From: CAVXFL01 sp963761015
GTDB lineage: Bacteria; Pseudomonadota; Alphaproteobacteria; Acetobacterales; Acetobacteraceae
DNA: 64,000 nt
Assembly (NCBI GenBank): GCA_963761015.1
Contig: CAVXFL010000005.1
Span: 1-64,000 of the forward strand
Reading direction: 5' to 3'
Shown: piece after piece, positions 47,002 through 56,798 of the stretch
Position numbering within the stretch: the stretch's first letter is position 1
Layout: every line of letters begins with the position of its first letter
Position numbers and translations under genes: made by a program
Notes under the pieces: generated by a model
Seen by the model: only the letters and a program-made list of their open reading frames with translations
What the model was told of the DNA's origin: nothing
The model's database searches: none

Positions 47002-48202
47002 CTACGCTTCGATCCGCTCCCGTGTGTTCAGCCGGTTTCGCTCCAGCCAGTCACCGATGCGGGCGACCGCTTCCTTCAGCGCGTCCATGCTCGCGGCATA
47101 GGACAGGCGCAGATAGCCGTCGCCGAAGGCGCCGAAGCTGGTGCCGGAGACCGTGGCGACGCCGGCCTCGTCCAAGAGGCGCGATTGCAACGTGCGCGAG
47201 TCGAAGCCGGTGTCGTGGATACTCGGGAAGGCATAGAACGCGCCGCCGGGATTGGCGCAGCGGATGCCGGGAAGCGCGTTCAGCGCCGGAACGACGTACT
47301 CGCGGCGCTCGGCGAAGGCGGCGACCATGCGCCGCGCCGGTTCGCGCGGGCCGGTCAGCGCGGCGATGCCCGCATGCTGCGCGGCGGCGTTCACGCAGGA
47401 ATGGCAGTTGATCGCGAGCCGCTCGGCGTGCGGGAACAGCGCCTCCGGCCATACGCCGTAGCCGAGCCGCCAGCCGGTCATCGCATAGGTCTTGCTCCAG
47501 CCATCGAGCAGGATCAGCCGCTCCGTCAGCTCCGGATAGGCGGTCATGCTGGCGTGCGCGCCCTGGTAGACCATCTCGCCGTAGATCTCGTCCGAGAGGA
47601 TGGCGACGTCCGGGTGCCGCTCGAGTCCGGCGACCAGCCGGTCCAGCTCGCTCTTCGGCACCACGCCCCCGGTCGGGTTGGCGGGGCTGTTGATGATGAG
47701 CAGCCGCGTGCGCGGGGTGATCGAGCGCCAGCACCTCGTCGGCGCTGAAGGAAAAGCCCTTGCTTTCGTGCAGCCGCATCGGCACCGGCGTGGCGCCGGA
47801 GAAGCGGATCACGCTCTCGTAGATGGGGAAGCCGGGGTTCGGATAGATGATCTCCGTCCCCTCCTCGCCGAACATCATGATGGCGAAGAACATCGTCACC
47901 TTGCCGCCGGGCACCACCAGCACCCGGTCGGGCGGGATCGTCACGCCGTGGCGGCGATGCAGGTCGGCCGCGACCGCCTCGCGCAGCGGCAGGATGCCGT
48001 TGGCCGGGGTGTAGCCGTGATGGCCCTCGGCGAGCGCGCGGCGTCCGGCCTCGACGATGTGCTCCGGGGTGGGGAAATCCGGCTGGCCGATGCCGAGATT
48101 GATGATGTCGCGGCCCTGGCGCTGCAGCGCCGCGGCGCGTGCCAGGACCTCGAAGGCGGACTCGGTGCCGAGGCGGCTCATGCGCCCGGTCAGGATGGGC
48201 AT
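47002..48202 (-). CDS. Class I/II pyridoxal-phosphate aminotransferase, frameshifted
   Basis: Fold-type I aminotransferase of the aspartate aminotransferase group. Features: INLGIGQPDFPTPEHIVEAG, GYTPANGILPLREAVA, the Asp-containing ILSDEIYGEMVYQG, the PLP lysine in DGWSKTYAMTGWRLGY, and the C-terminal substrate Arg in YLRLSYAAS. The frame is broken near 47720 by one extra G (EVLAL | ITPRTRLLIINSPANPTGG). Removed, it gives 399 residues, the usual length. ATG 48202 (MPILTGRMSRLG) is chosen. It lies between the AhpD-like and epoxide hydrolase genes. Confidence 0.9.
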
Positions 48203-48293
48203 GGATGCGGACCCTTCGGGAAGTCGGGACGGGTGAACGATGACGAACCGTGAGCGTCCAGAACCACAGTTTCGCGCGTCAGCCAATGCGCGA

Positions 48294-48695
48294 TCAGCGG
48301 CGAAACCGCTCGTCGATCTCGACCTGATAGCCGCTGACCAGCCGGTTGGTTTCGTTCGCCATGCCGACCACCGCCATCAGTTCGGCGAACATGGCGTCGG
48401 TCATGCCCGCCTTGCGCGCCGCCGCCGTGTGCGAGGCGATGCAGTAGCCGCACTGGTTCGTCACGCTGACGGCGACGTAGATCATTTCCTTGGTGAGCGG
48501 ATCGAGCGCGCCCGGCGCCATGATCTGCTTGATGCTTTCCCAAGTCCGTCTGAGCGTCGCCGGATCGTGCGCCAGCGCCTTCCAGAAGTTGTTGATCCAG
48601 TCGGTTTTGCGCGCCGCCATGATGTCGTCGTAGACCGCGCGCACTTCGGGAGTTGCATCCGCGTATTCGACCAGCCCAAGCGTTGCCATTGCCAT
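48294..48695 (-). CDS. AhpD-like / carboxymuconolactone decarboxylase family protein
   Basis: 133-residue all-helical protein with the redox motif CGYCIASHTAAARKAGM, characteristic of alkylhydroperoxidase AhpD-like enzymes, which reduce peroxides using thiols. FWKALAHDPATLRRTW is typical of the family. The true carboxymuconolactone decarboxylase lacks this CxxC. The start may be ATG 48695 or the second Met two codons later. It is read in the same direction as Ku (upstream) and the aminotransferase (downstream). Confidence 0.92.
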   Translation of the reverse strand: MAMATLGLVEYADATPEVRAVYDDIMAARKTDWINNFWKALAHDPATLRRTWESIKQIMAPGALDPLTKEMIYVAVSVTNQCGYCIASHTAAARKAGMTDAMFAELMAVVGMANETNRLVSGYQVEIDERFRR

Positions 48696-48738
48696 TTCCC
48701 CCCTGTGCCGGGTGCTTGCCGCCGCGACGATCGGTCGA

Positions 48739-49641
48739 CTACGCGCGCTTGCGCGCCGGCTTGCGTTCGGCCGGCTTGCGCGTCCCCGAGCGGGCGGAGC
48801 GTTTCGGCTCCGGCTCGGCTTCGCCGCCGCGCGATTTGCCCGCGCCTTTCCGCGGCGCGCCGATCTGGTTCAGGCTGTTCTTCAGCGCCGCCATCAGGTC
48901 GATCACGTTGCCGCGGTCGGGCTCCTCGGGCGCTTCCGGCTCGATGCCCTCGCCGCGCAGCTTCGCCTCGATCACCTCGCGCAGCCGCGCCTCGTAGCGG
49001 TCCTCCAGATCGGCCGGATCGAACTCGCCGGTCTGCCGGTCCACGAGTTGCATGGCCAGTTTCACCATGTCCTCGTCCGGCTTGATGTCCGGGACGCGGT
49101 CGAACAGCGGCTTCGCGTCGACGATGTCGCGCTGCTCGTGCAAAGTATGCGCGACCAGGCCACGCTCCATGGGCACGATGGCAATCGCGCGCTCGCGGCG
49201 CGAGATCACCACGCGCGAGATCGCCATCCGGCCCTCTCGCCGGATCGCCTCGCGCAGCACGACGTAGACGTCCTGTCCGGTTTCGCCGTCCGGCACCAAA
49301 TAGTAGCTGGATTCGAAATACAGCGGATCGATGCTGTCCACCGAGATGAACTTGGCCACGTTCATGGTCGCGGAGCTTTCGATTCGGGCGCTTTCGAAAT
49401 CCTCGTCGTTCAGCAGCAGGTAATGGTCTTTCTTGAACTCGTAGCCCTTCACCAGCTCGCGGCGCGACACCGGCTGTTCGGTTTCGGCATCGACCGTCAG
49501 CATGCGGATGCGGTTGCCGGTTTCCGGATTGATCAGATTGAAATGCAAATTGCCGGCCTCGCGGCGGGCGGTGTAGAGCGCCACCGGGCAGGTCACCAGC
49601 GCCAGGCGCAAATGCCCGCGCCAGATCGGGCGTTCCGCCAT
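48739..49641 (-). CDS. ku: Non-homologous end-joining protein Ku
   Basis: 300-residue bacterial Ku homodimer subunit that threads onto DNA ends and recruits LigD. It starts MAERPIWRGHLRLALVTCPVALY, with core motifs YEFKKDHYLLLNDEDFE and ESSYYLVPDG. A basic Lys/Arg/Ala-rich C-terminal tail (residues about 255-300) is known in other Ku proteins to promote DNA binding and end threading. Its ATG overlaps the ligD stop by one base (TGATG), so the repair pair is coupled. Confidence 0.97.
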   Translation of the reverse strand: MAERPIWRGHLRLALVTCPVALYTARREAGNLHFNLINPETGNRIRMLTVDAETEQPVSRRELVKGYEFKKDHYLLLNDEDFESARIESSATMNVAKFISVDSIDPLYFESSYYLVPDGETGQDVYVVLREAIRREGRMAISRVVISRRERAIAIVPMERGLVAHTLHEQRDIVDAKPLFDRVPDIKPDEDMVKLAMQLVDRQTGEFDPADLEDRYEARLREVIEAKLRGEGIEPEAPEEPDRGNVIDLMAALKNSLNQIGAPRKGAGKSRGGEAEPEPKRSARSGTRKPAERKPARKRA

Positions 49642-52325
49642 CAATCGCCCCCGCCGCCGTCCGGCAGATCCGGCAGCGTCTGATCGACCTCGAAAATCCC
49701 TTCCCAGGGGTCGCTCGTGCGGCGCGACAGCAGGCGCGGCACCGTGGCGATCGTGAACCGCGCCGGATTGAGCTTGGGCGTCACGTCGCGCCACGCGACC
49801 GGCATGGCCACCGGCGCACCGGGACGGCAGCGCGGGGACAGCGAGCCGACCGCGGTGGAGCCCAGCCCGTTGCGCAGCCAGTCGACCAGGATGCGGCCGA
49901 CGCGGCGGCGCTTCGGCACCGAAGCGACGTAGCGCTCCGGCGCGTCGGCTTCCATGTTCTCGCCGAAGCGGCGGCACCAGGCGCGCGCCGCGCCCCACTC
50001 GACCTCGGGACGCAGCGGTACGACCACGTGCAGACCCTTGCCGCCGGTGGTGCGGCAGAACGAGGCCAAGCCGACCGCCTTCAGACGGTCCCGCACGTCG
50101 AGTGCGGCGCGCACGACCTCGGGGAAGGCGACGCCGTCGCCGGGATCGAGATCGAACACCAAGCGGTCGGGACGCAGCGGATCGGTTTCGTTCGACCCCC
50201 ACGCATGCAGTTCGATCGCGGAGATCTGCGCCATCGCGACGAGACCCGCGGTTTCGTCGATGGCGAGATAGGGTGCGGCCCCCGCCTCGCCGGCGCGGAT
50301 CGCCACCGGCATGCCCGGCTTGCCGTGCTTCTGGAAAAAATGCTCGCCGGCGATGCCCTCCGGGCAGCGCACGATCGCGAGCGGCCGATGCGCCAGTTCC
50401 GGCAACGCGTCCTCGGCAACCGCGATCCAATAGGCGGCGAGGTCCCGCTTGGTGATGCCGGGCCAAAGCTCGCGCTCCGGATGCGTCAGATGCGCCCCCT
50501 CCAGCACGTCCGCGACGTGCTTCGATGCCGCCGGCGCCATGCTGACCCCGAGCGGTTGCGCGCGTGGGCGGGCCGGCGCCACGACCCGAAGCGCCTCCGA
50601 GGCCCGGGGCGGCGCGGGCGGTTTCGGCCGCGGTTTCGGGGCCGAGGCCTGAACGATGCGCGCGGGGGCCGGAGCGGCGGGGCGCGGGGCGAGGCTCTTG
50701 CGCGCCGCATCCGGGTCGGGCACCGGGCGCACCACCTCGCTCGCGGGCTTGTCCTCGCGCAGCCCGAGGAAGGTGGCCTGCCGCAACCGGCCGAAGCCGG
50801 ACCAGCCGGCAAACTGCACCTCGGCCACCAGTTCCGGCTTCACCCAGTTGATGCCGCGCTCCGGGGGGTCGCCCGCGTATTGCAGATCCGCGGGCGGATC
50901 GGCCGGGATCTGGTCCAGCTTCTTGCGCAACGCGGCCAGCACCTTCTCGGAAAATCCGGTGCCCACGCCACCCACGTAGTGCAACGCCCCGCCCTCGTCG
51001 TGGAAGCCCAGATGGAGCGAGCCGAGCCCGGTGCGGCTGCCGGCCGGATGCGTCCAGCCGAGCACCACGAATTCCTCGCGGTTCTGGCACTTCACCTTCA
51101 GCCAGGTCCGGCTCCGCCCCGCATGGTAGGGCGCGTCGGCCTTCTTGCAGACGACGCCTTCCAGGCCGGAGTTGCAGGCGTGCCGGTGAAACGGCTTGGG
51201 GTCGCCGGTGACGTGGTCGCTGTAGCGAATGGCGCCCTTCCAGTCCGCAAGCTTCGCCAGCGCCGCCTTGCGGTCGGCCAGCGGGCAGGGCCGCAGATCC
51301 CATCCGTTCAGGTAGGGTAGGTCGAACGCGTAGAGAAACAGCTTATCGTCGCGACCGTCCGCCAGGGCCGCCTGCAAATCGGCGAAGCTCGATACGCCGT
51401 CCGGGCGCAGCGCCACCAACTCGCCATCGAAAATCGCACTCTCCAGCTTCAGCCGCTCGACCGCGCGCGCCACCGCGGGCATCCTATCCGTCCAATCCAG
51501 ACCTTTGCGCGTGACGAGCCTCGCCTTCCCCCGGTCGAGGAAGGCGAGAATCCGATAGCCGTCGAACTTCACCTCGCTCAGCCATTCCCCCCCGGTTGGC
51601 GGCCCGTGCGCCAGCGAGGCAAGCTGCGGCCCCAGATCCTTCGGCATGCGCGCGCGCACCGCGCCCGGAGCCGGCGGGCGATCCGGCGCGGGCTCGCTTC
51701 GCTTGGCGTCGCGGGATGGTTTCGGGGGCGGCACGCTGGCCTCCATCACGCCGGCATTCACCCCACGCCGTTCGGCCGCGTCGTGTTCCTTGATGAGCAG
51801 CCAGTTCTCCGCGCGCTCGGCCGGGCGAGGCTTCATCCTGACCAGAACGAAATGGCCGTTGAGCCGCTTGCCCTTCAGCGTGAACTTCAGCTCGCCCTTC
51901 CGCAGCCCCTCGTCGGCGTCGCCGACCGGCTCCCACGTGCCGCGATCCCAGATTTCCACCTCGCCGGCGCCGTATTGGCCCTCTGGAATGGTGCCGGCGA
52001 AATCGGCGTAGTCGAGCGGGTGGTCTTCCACATGCACCGCGAGGCGCTTGTCCGCCGGGTCGAGCGAGGGGCCTTTCGGGACCGCCCAGCTCCACAGCAC
52101 GCCGTTGTGCTCCAGCCGAAAATCCCAGTGCAGCCGCCGGGCCCGGTGCTTCTGCACGACGAAAATCGGGCCGCGCGACTGGTCGCCCGCGGCTCCGGCC
52201 GAGGGCTCCGGCGTGGCGGCAAAGTCCCGCTTGGCGCGATAGGTCGCAATGGACGTATCGCGCGCCGTGCCGGCGCGGCGCGTTCCGGCGGAAGTTCCGG
52301 CTTGCGACATGGCTTCGGTCGTCAA
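49641..52325 (-). CDS. ligD: ATP-dependent DNA ligase LigD (phosphoesterase, ligase, polymerase)
   Basis: 894-residue three-domain NHEJ enzyme. The N-terminal 3'-phosphoesterase domain (about 50-185) includes FVVQKHRARRLHWDFRLEH and PEGQYGAGEVEIWD. The ligase domain (about 225-530) has the nucleotidyl Lys253 in EVKFDGYR, DGELVAL, LEGVVCKKAD and TWLKVKC. The C-terminal primase-polymerase domain (about 600-894) contains THPERELWPGITKRD and the metal site FDLDPGDG. The order PE-LIG-POL matches the Pseudomonas type. Intact and normal in length, and coupled to ku. Ku and LigD repair breaks in non-growing cells. Confidence 0.97.
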   Translation of the reverse strand: MTTEAMSQAGTSAGTRRAGTARDTSIATYRAKRDFAATPEPSAGAAGDQSRGPIFVVQKHRARRLHWDFRLEHNGVLWSWAVPKGPSLDPADKRLAVHVEDHPLDYADFAGTIPEGQYGAGEVEIWDRGTWEPVGDADEGLRKGELKFTLKGKRLNGHFVLVRMKPRPAERAENWLLIKEHDAAERRGVNAGVMEASVPPPKPSRDAKRSEPAPDRPPAPGAVRARMPKDLGPQLASLAHGPPTGGEWLSEVKFDGYRILAFLDRGKARLVTRKGLDWTDRMPAVARAVERLKLESAIFDGELVALRPDGVSSFADLQAALADGRDDKLFLYAFDLPYLNGWDLRPCPLADRKAALAKLADWKGAIRYSDHVTGDPKPFHRHACNSGLEGVVCKKADAPYHAGRSRTWLKVKCQNREEFVVLGWTHPAGSRTGLGSLHLGFHDEGGALHYVGGVGTGFSEKVLAALRKKLDQIPADPPADLQYAGDPPERGINWVKPELVAEVQFAGWSGFGRLRQATFLGLREDKPASEVVRPVPDPDAARKSLAPRPAAPAPARIVQASAPKPRPKPPAPPRASEALRVVAPARPRAQPLGVSMAPAASKHVADVLEGAHLTHPERELWPGITKRDLAAYWIAVAEDALPELAHRPLAIVRCPEGIAGEHFFQKHGKPGMPVAIRAGEAGAAPYLAIDETAGLVAMAQISAIELHAWGSNETDPLRPDRLVFDLDPGDGVAFPEVVRAALDVRDRLKAVGLASFCRTTGGKGLHVVVPLRPEVEWGAARAWCRRFGENMEADAPERYVASVPKRRRVGRILVDWLRNGLGSTAVGSLSPRCRPGAPVAMPVAWRDVTPKLNPARFTIATVPRLLSRRTSDPWEGIFEVDQTLPDLPDGGGGD

Positions 52326-52683
52326 CGCGGCCGCCGTGGCGCGGTTTTGACCCGCCGCAGCGCTGGGCGGGGCCCCGCGGAAACCGCGAACCGAGCGTTC
52401 CGATCGGCTTTTTCAGACCGGGGCCACATGCCCCCGTACCTTTCTGACATGATCCCCCGATGTAGTGCCGAATTACGCTCTTGCCACTTTCCGGCCTCAA
52501 TTTGCCCGAGGGGGGCCATGTCCCCGATCCGCGACCCTGCGACGACGTTCCTTGCCAGCTTTTGGCCGCGCGGGTCAAATCGGCACAGTTGCGAAAGCAA
52601 CCGGTTACGCCGACGGTAAGACCTGGCCCGGGCCCGAGCGGCGGCGGAACCGCCCGGCTATCCGCGATCGGGACGGAAGGAAG
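52326..52683. other. Divergent intergenic region, nothing recognised
   Basis: About 360 bases between ligD (leftward) and an exported hydrolase gene (rightward). It is less GC-rich than its surroundings. Short open frames on both strands have no recognisable product. It should contain both promoters. No repeat or RNA structure was identified. Confidence 0.5.
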
Positions 52684-53739
52684 ATGACGCGATCCATCGT
52701 TCGGGCGCTTCTCGGCGCCGTCGCCCTGGTCGCGGCGACGGGGATCGCGGCGCCGGCGGAGCAGCTAGCCAAGGACATCGCCATGCGGGAGTTCACCGTG
52801 CCCTCCCCGCGGCCCGGGCTTGACATTTACGTGCGCAACAAACACCCCGCGCGCGTAGATCGTTTTGGGGCTTCCCGGACGCTTCTCTTCGTCCACGGCG
52901 CGACCTATCCGGCAAGTACGTCGTTCGACCTGGAGCTCGGCGGGCTCTCCTGGATGGATTACGTCGCCAGCCACGGCTACGACGTCTATCTGCTCGACCT
53001 GCCGGGCTACGGCCGCTCCACGCGCCCGCCGGCGATGGCCGCCCCGCCCGCCGACAATCCGCCGCTCGAGACCACCGCCGATGCGGTGGCCGACTATGCC
53101 GCCGTCGCCGACCACATCCTGAAGGCGCGCGGACTGGATCGGCTGGACGTGATGGGCTGGTCCTGGGGCACGACGATCGCCGCGGGCTTCGCGGCCGCGC
53201 ACGCGGCGCAGGTGAACCGGCTGGTGCTTTACGCCCCGCTCTGGATCATTCGGAACCCGCCACCACCCGCCGCGGGGTCGGGGAAGCTCGGCGCCTATCG
53301 CGAGGTGACGCAGCAGGCGGCGATGCAGCGCTGGCTGAACGGCGTGCCGCAGGACCAGCGGGCCGGCCTGATTCCGGACCGGTGGTTCGCGACCTGGGCG
53401 GACGCGACCTGGGCGACCGATCTGGTCGGCGCCCGGGAGAATCCGCCGGTGCTGCGGGCGCCCAATGGAGTCGTTCTCGACGTGATGCGCTACTGGCGCG
53501 AGGGCAAGCCGACCTACGACCCGGCCAAGATCACCGCGCCCGTGCTGCTGGTGCAGGGCGAGTGGGACCACGACACGCCGCCGTACATGGCGCAAGCGCT
53601 CTTCGGCAGGCTGACGCACGCGGCCTGGAAGCAGTACACTGTGCTCGGCGAAGGCACCCACCATATCGTCATGGAAAAGAACCGGATGCAACTTTTCCGG
53701 GTGGTACAGGATTTTTTGGACGCGCCCCCGCCGCGCTGA
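52684..53739 (+). CDS. Exported alpha/beta hydrolase
   Basis: 351-residue periplasmic hydrolase. The signal peptide is MTRSIVRALLGAVALVAATGIAAPA. The fold shows LLFVHGATYPAS (oxyanion region), nucleophile Ser160 in MGWSWGTTIA, a likely acid in QGEWDHDTPP and His in GEGTHHIVME. A long lid lies between. ATG 52684 is preferred because it starts the signal peptide and follows GGACGGAAGGAAG. The substrate is unknown. It is followed by pgk after 23 bases on the same strand, which may be chance. Confidence 0.88.
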   Translation: MTRSIVRALLGAVALVAATGIAAPAEQLAKDIAMREFTVPSPRPGLDIYVRNKHPARVDRFGASRTLLFVHGATYPASTSFDLELGGLSWMDYVASHGYDVYLLDLPGYGRSTRPPAMAAPPADNPPLETTADAVADYAAVADHILKARGLDRLDVMGWSWGTTIAAGFAAAHAAQVNRLVLYAPLWIIRNPPPPAAGSGKLGAYREVTQQAAMQRWLNGVPQDQRAGLIPDRWFATWADATWATDLVGARENPPVLRAPNGVVLDVMRYWREGKPTYDPAKITAPVLLVQGEWDHDTPPYMAQALFGRLTHAAWKQYTVLGEGTHHIVMEKNRMQLFRVVQDFLDAPPPR

Positions 53740-53762
53740 ACCGGGAAGGGAGGAAATCTCGC

Positions 53763-54953
53763 ATGGCCCTACGCACGCTCGACGGCGTCGCCGTTGCCGG
53801 CCGGCACATTCTCCTGCGCGCAGATCTAAACGTGCCGGTTCATGACGGGAAAATCACCGACCTCACCCGGCTCGAACGCATCACGCCGACCATCCGCGAG
53901 CTGTCGGCGAACGGCGCGCAGGTGATCGTGTGCAGCCATTTCGGGCGGCCGAAAGGTAGGCGTGACCCGGCGCTCTCGCTCGCGCCGGTCGCGAGGGCGT
54001 TGGGCGAGGTGCTTGGGCGACAGGTCCGCTTCGCCGAGGATTGCATCGGAACGGCCGCGCATCAGGCGGTCGACGTTCTCAGGGACGGCAGCGTGGTGGT
54101 GCTGGAAAACACGCGCTTCCATTCCGGCGAGGAAAAGAACGACCCTGCGTTCGCGCGCGAGTTGGCGTCGCTCGCCGATATCTACGTGGACGATGCGTTC
54201 TCCGCCTCGCATCGCGCGCATGCCAGCACGGAGGGGGTGGCGCATCTGCTGCCCGCCTATGCCGGGCGGCTGATGCAGCGGGAGCTGGAAGCCCTCCAGT
54301 CGGCCCTGGACCATCCCGAGCGCCCTGTCGCGGCCGTGGTGGGTGGGGCGAAGGTTTCAACCAAGCTGGAGCTGCTGGGCAACCTGATCGGCCGGGTCGA
54401 CCTGCTGATGATCGCCGGCGCCATGGCGAACACCTTTCTCGCCGCGGACGGCCTCGCGATCGGCCGCTCGCTGCAGGAACCCGAGATGCACGCGACTGCC
54501 CGCGAGATCACGCAGCGGGCCAAGGCGGGGCGCTGCGAGGTGCTGCTGCCCGTCGATGCGGTGACGGCGGTGGAACTGAAGGAGAACGCGCCGATCCAGA
54601 CCGTGCCGATCCACGATGTCCCCGAGGATTCGATGATCCTCGATGTGGGCCCGGTAACGGTGGACATGCTGAAGGGGCGGATCGGCGGGCTGAAGACGCT
54701 GGTCTGGAACGGCCCGCTCGGCGCCTTCGAAACCCCGCCCTTCGACGCCGGCACGATCGCCTTCGCCAAGGCGGTGGCCGAGGCGACCAGGGCGGGCACG
54801 CTACGCAGCGTGGCCGGCGGCGGCGATACGGTGGCCGCGCTGCACCAGGCGGGCGTGCTCGACCAGTTGACCTATGTTTCCACCGCCGGCGGGGCGTTCC
54901 TGGAATGGCTCGAAGGCAAGACGCTGCCGGGAGTTGCCGTCCTGCAGGCGTGA
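53763..54953 (+). CDS. pgk: Phosphoglycerate kinase
   Basis: 396-residue glycolytic/gluconeogenic kinase transferring phosphate between 1,3-bisphosphoglycerate and ADP. Signature RADLNVPVHDGKITD is close to the PROSITE pattern. The substrate Arg is in SHFGRPKGRRDP, and VVGGAKVSTKLELL, WNGPLGAFETPPFDAGT and the nucleotide-binding AGGGDTVAALHQ are all present. ATG 53763 follows GGGAGGAAATC. The gene is intact and separated from gap by 25 kb, so glycolytic genes are split here. Confidence 0.97.
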   Translation: MALRTLDGVAVAGRHILLRADLNVPVHDGKITDLTRLERITPTIRELSANGAQVIVCSHFGRPKGRRDPALSLAPVARALGEVLGRQVRFAEDCIGTAAHQAVDVLRDGSVVVLENTRFHSGEEKNDPAFARELASLADIYVDDAFSASHRAHASTEGVAHLLPAYAGRLMQRELEALQSALDHPERPVAAVVGGAKVSTKLELLGNLIGRVDLLMIAGAMANTFLAADGLAIGRSLQEPEMHATAREITQRAKAGRCEVLLPVDAVTAVELKENAPIQTVPIHDVPEDSMILDVGPVTVDMLKGRIGGLKTLVWNGPLGAFETPPFDAGTIAFAKAVAEATRAGTLRSVAGGGDTVAALHQAGVLDQLTYVSTAGGAFLEWLEGKTLPGVAVLQA

Positions 54954-55049
54954 GCGGCGAGCCTTCGGCGTTTTCGGCGAACGTTTCCGCCCGCAACCGG
55001 CGTCCGCGGCGTCGGTTTACCTCCTGAACCCCTTAACCAGGAGGCGAAC

Positions 55050-55613
55050 ATGGCCGACGTGAAGGGCCGAAAAATCGCTGTTCTCGCCACCGACGGCGTC
55101 GAGCAGGTGGAACTTACGGAGCCCGCGAAGGCGCTGAAGCAGGTCGGCGCGGAGGTCACGGTGGTCGCGCCGAAAAGCGGCGCGATCCAAGGCATGAACC
55201 ACCACGACAAGGGCGACAAGCTGCCGGTCGATGCGGAACTGTCCGCGGTGAAGCCCGAGCAGTTCGATGGCCTCATGCTGCCGGGCGGCGTCGCCAACCC
55301 CGACCAGTTGCGCATGGACCCGCAGGCGGTGGCGTTCGTGAAGCACTTCGTGGATGCGGGCAAGCCGATCGCGGCGATCTGCCACGCGCCATGGACACTC
55401 ATCGAGGCCGGCGGCGTGCGCGGCAAGCGCGTGACGTCCTGGCCGTCGCTGAAAACCGACCTGAAGAACGCGGGCGCGAACTGGGTGGACGAAGTGTGCG
55501 TGCGCGACGGCAAGCTGGTCACCTCGCGCAAGCCGCAGGACATCCCCGAGTTCAATCGCGGCATGCTGGCGCTGTTCGCCGAAACCGCCGCGCAGGCGCA
55601 GGCCGCGGCCTAA
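55050..55613 (+). CDS. DJ-1/PfpI-family protein
   Basis: 187-residue protein of the type 1 glutamine amidotransferase-like DJ-1/PfpI family, similar to stress proteins of the YhbO/general stress protein 18 group. The nucleophile Cys111 and His112 occur in AAICHAPWTLIE; the conserved Glu lies in VEQVELTEP. LMLPGGVANPDQLR is typical. Such proteins act on protein or nucleotide glycation or as peptidases; the exact activity is not set. A good ribosome site, AACCAGGAGGCGAAC, lies before the ATG. Confidence 0.93.
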   Translation: MADVKGRKIAVLATDGVEQVELTEPAKALKQVGAEVTVVAPKSGAIQGMNHHDKGDKLPVDAELSAVKPEQFDGLMLPGGVANPDQLRMDPQAVAFVKHFVDAGKPIAAICHAPWTLIEAGGVRGKRVTSWPSLKTDLKNAGANWVDEVCVRDGKLVTSRKPQDIPEFNRGMLALFAETAAQAQAAA

Positions 55614-55625
55614 TTAGGGAGATGG

Positions 55626-56000
55626 ATGATGATCATCTCGAAGCATCTGCTGATCGCCGCACCGCTGGTAGCGGGGCTCGCGCTGGCGCCGGCGGCTTAC
55701 GCCTATCCGGCCGGGCACAATCACTGGCAGGCCCAGCGCAACGGTGAGTGGCACGGCCAGCGATACGGTCAGTTCCGCGGCGGCCGCGGCGAATGGCGCG
55801 GCGACCACTGGCGGTACCACAACGGCAATGCGGCGGCCGCGGCGATCCTCGGCGGCCTGGCGGGTCTCGGAGTAGGCGCGGCGATCGCGGGGCAAACGCC
55901 CTACTACGCGGCGCCGGCATATCCGCCGGCATACGGGTACGCGCCGGGCTACCAATACAGGCCGCCTGGATACCAGGCCGGTTACGCCTATCCGCGCTGA
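55626..56000 (+). CDS. Small exported Tyr/Gly-rich protein
   Basis: 124 residues with a signal peptide (MIISKHLLIAAPLVAGLALAPAAYA). The mature protein has a Trp/Arg/His-rich stretch with repeats (WHGQRYGQFRGGRGEWRGDHW), a small glycine zipper-like hydrophobic segment (AAAILGGLAGLGVGAAIAG) and a Tyr/Pro-rich tail. It resembles small envelope proteins of unknown function common in alphaproteobacteria. It follows the DJ-1-like gene after 12 bases behind AGGGAGATGG and may be co-transcribed as part of a stress response. Confidence 0.8.
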   Translation: MMIISKHLLIAAPLVAGLALAPAAYAYPAGHNHWQAQRNGEWHGQRYGQFRGGRGEWRGDHWRYHNGNAAAAAILGGLAGLGVGAAIAGQTPYYAAPAYPPAYGYAPGYQYRPPGYQAGYAYPR

Positions 56001-56024
56001 GCGGGGCGGGTCAGATCCGGGCGG

Positions 56025-56798
56025 TCAGGCACGCAGCTCCATCTGGATCGGGCCATCGCGGCGCCCGTGGGTGAACTGGTCGACGAGCGGATTGCCGCTG
56101 TTCATCAGTTCGCCCGCCGGGCCGTGCCAGACGATGCGGCCGCCGTAGAGCATGGCCGCCGCATCGCCGATGCGCCGCGCGCTCGCCATGTCGTGGGTGA
56201 TGGCGACCGCCGTGGACCCGAGCCGCTTCACGCAATCGACGATCAGCCCGTCAATGATCGCGCCCATGATCGGGTCGAGGCCGGTGGTCGGCTCGTCGAA
56301 GAACATGATGTCCGGCTGCGCGGCGATGGCGCGGGCGAGGCCGACGCGCTTCTGCATTCCTCCGGACAGTTCGGCGGGATAGAGGTCGCCGACCGTCTCG
56401 GCCAGGCCGACCTGGACCAGCACCGCATCGGCCCGAGCGCGCGCCTGCGCGCGGGGAACCCTGGCGCGGGCCATGAGCCCGAACGCGACGTTCTCCCAAA
56501 CCGCCAGGCTGTCGAACAAAGCGCTGTTCTGGAACAACATCCCGATCCGCGCCCGCACCGCCGCGCGCGCGCGCGCATCGCTGCGCAGCACGTTCTGACC
56601 CTCGATTTCGATGACGCCGTCGTCCGGCTCGATCAGCCCAAGGACGCATTTCAGCAGCACCGACTTGCCCGAGCCCGAGCCGCCGATCACCACGAGCGAG
56701 GTGCCCGAGGGTACGTCGAGGTCGACGCCGGCCAGCACCTGCTTTTCGCCGAACGCTTTCCAGAGATTGCGGATGCGGATTTTCGGGGTCGCGTTCAT
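56025..56798 (-). CDS. mlaF: Phospholipid transport ATPase MlaF
   Basis: 257-residue ABC ATPase of the Mla/Ttg2A type that keeps outer-membrane lipid asymmetry. Walker A GGSGSGKSVLLK, Q-loop MLFQNSALFDSL, signature LSGGMQKRVGLARA and Walker B IMFFDEPTTGLDP are clear; SGGMQKR is the Mla hallmark. Its ATG overlaps the mlaE stop (ATGA). The usual mlaD, mlaC and mlaB genes do not follow within the window; downstream is a converging gene. Intact. Confidence 0.95.
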   Translation of the reverse strand: MNATPKIRIRNLWKAFGEKQVLAGVDLDVPSGTSLVVIGGSGSGKSVLLKCVLGLIEPDDGVIEIEGQNVLRSDARARAAVRARIGMLFQNSALFDSLAVWENVAFGLMARARVPRAQARARADAVLVQVGLAETVGDLYPAELSGGMQKRVGLARAIAAQPDIMFFDEPTTGLDPIMGAIIDGLIVDCVKRLGSTAVAITHDMASARRIGDAAAMLYGGRIVWHGPAGELMNSGNPLVDQFTHGRRDGPIQMELRA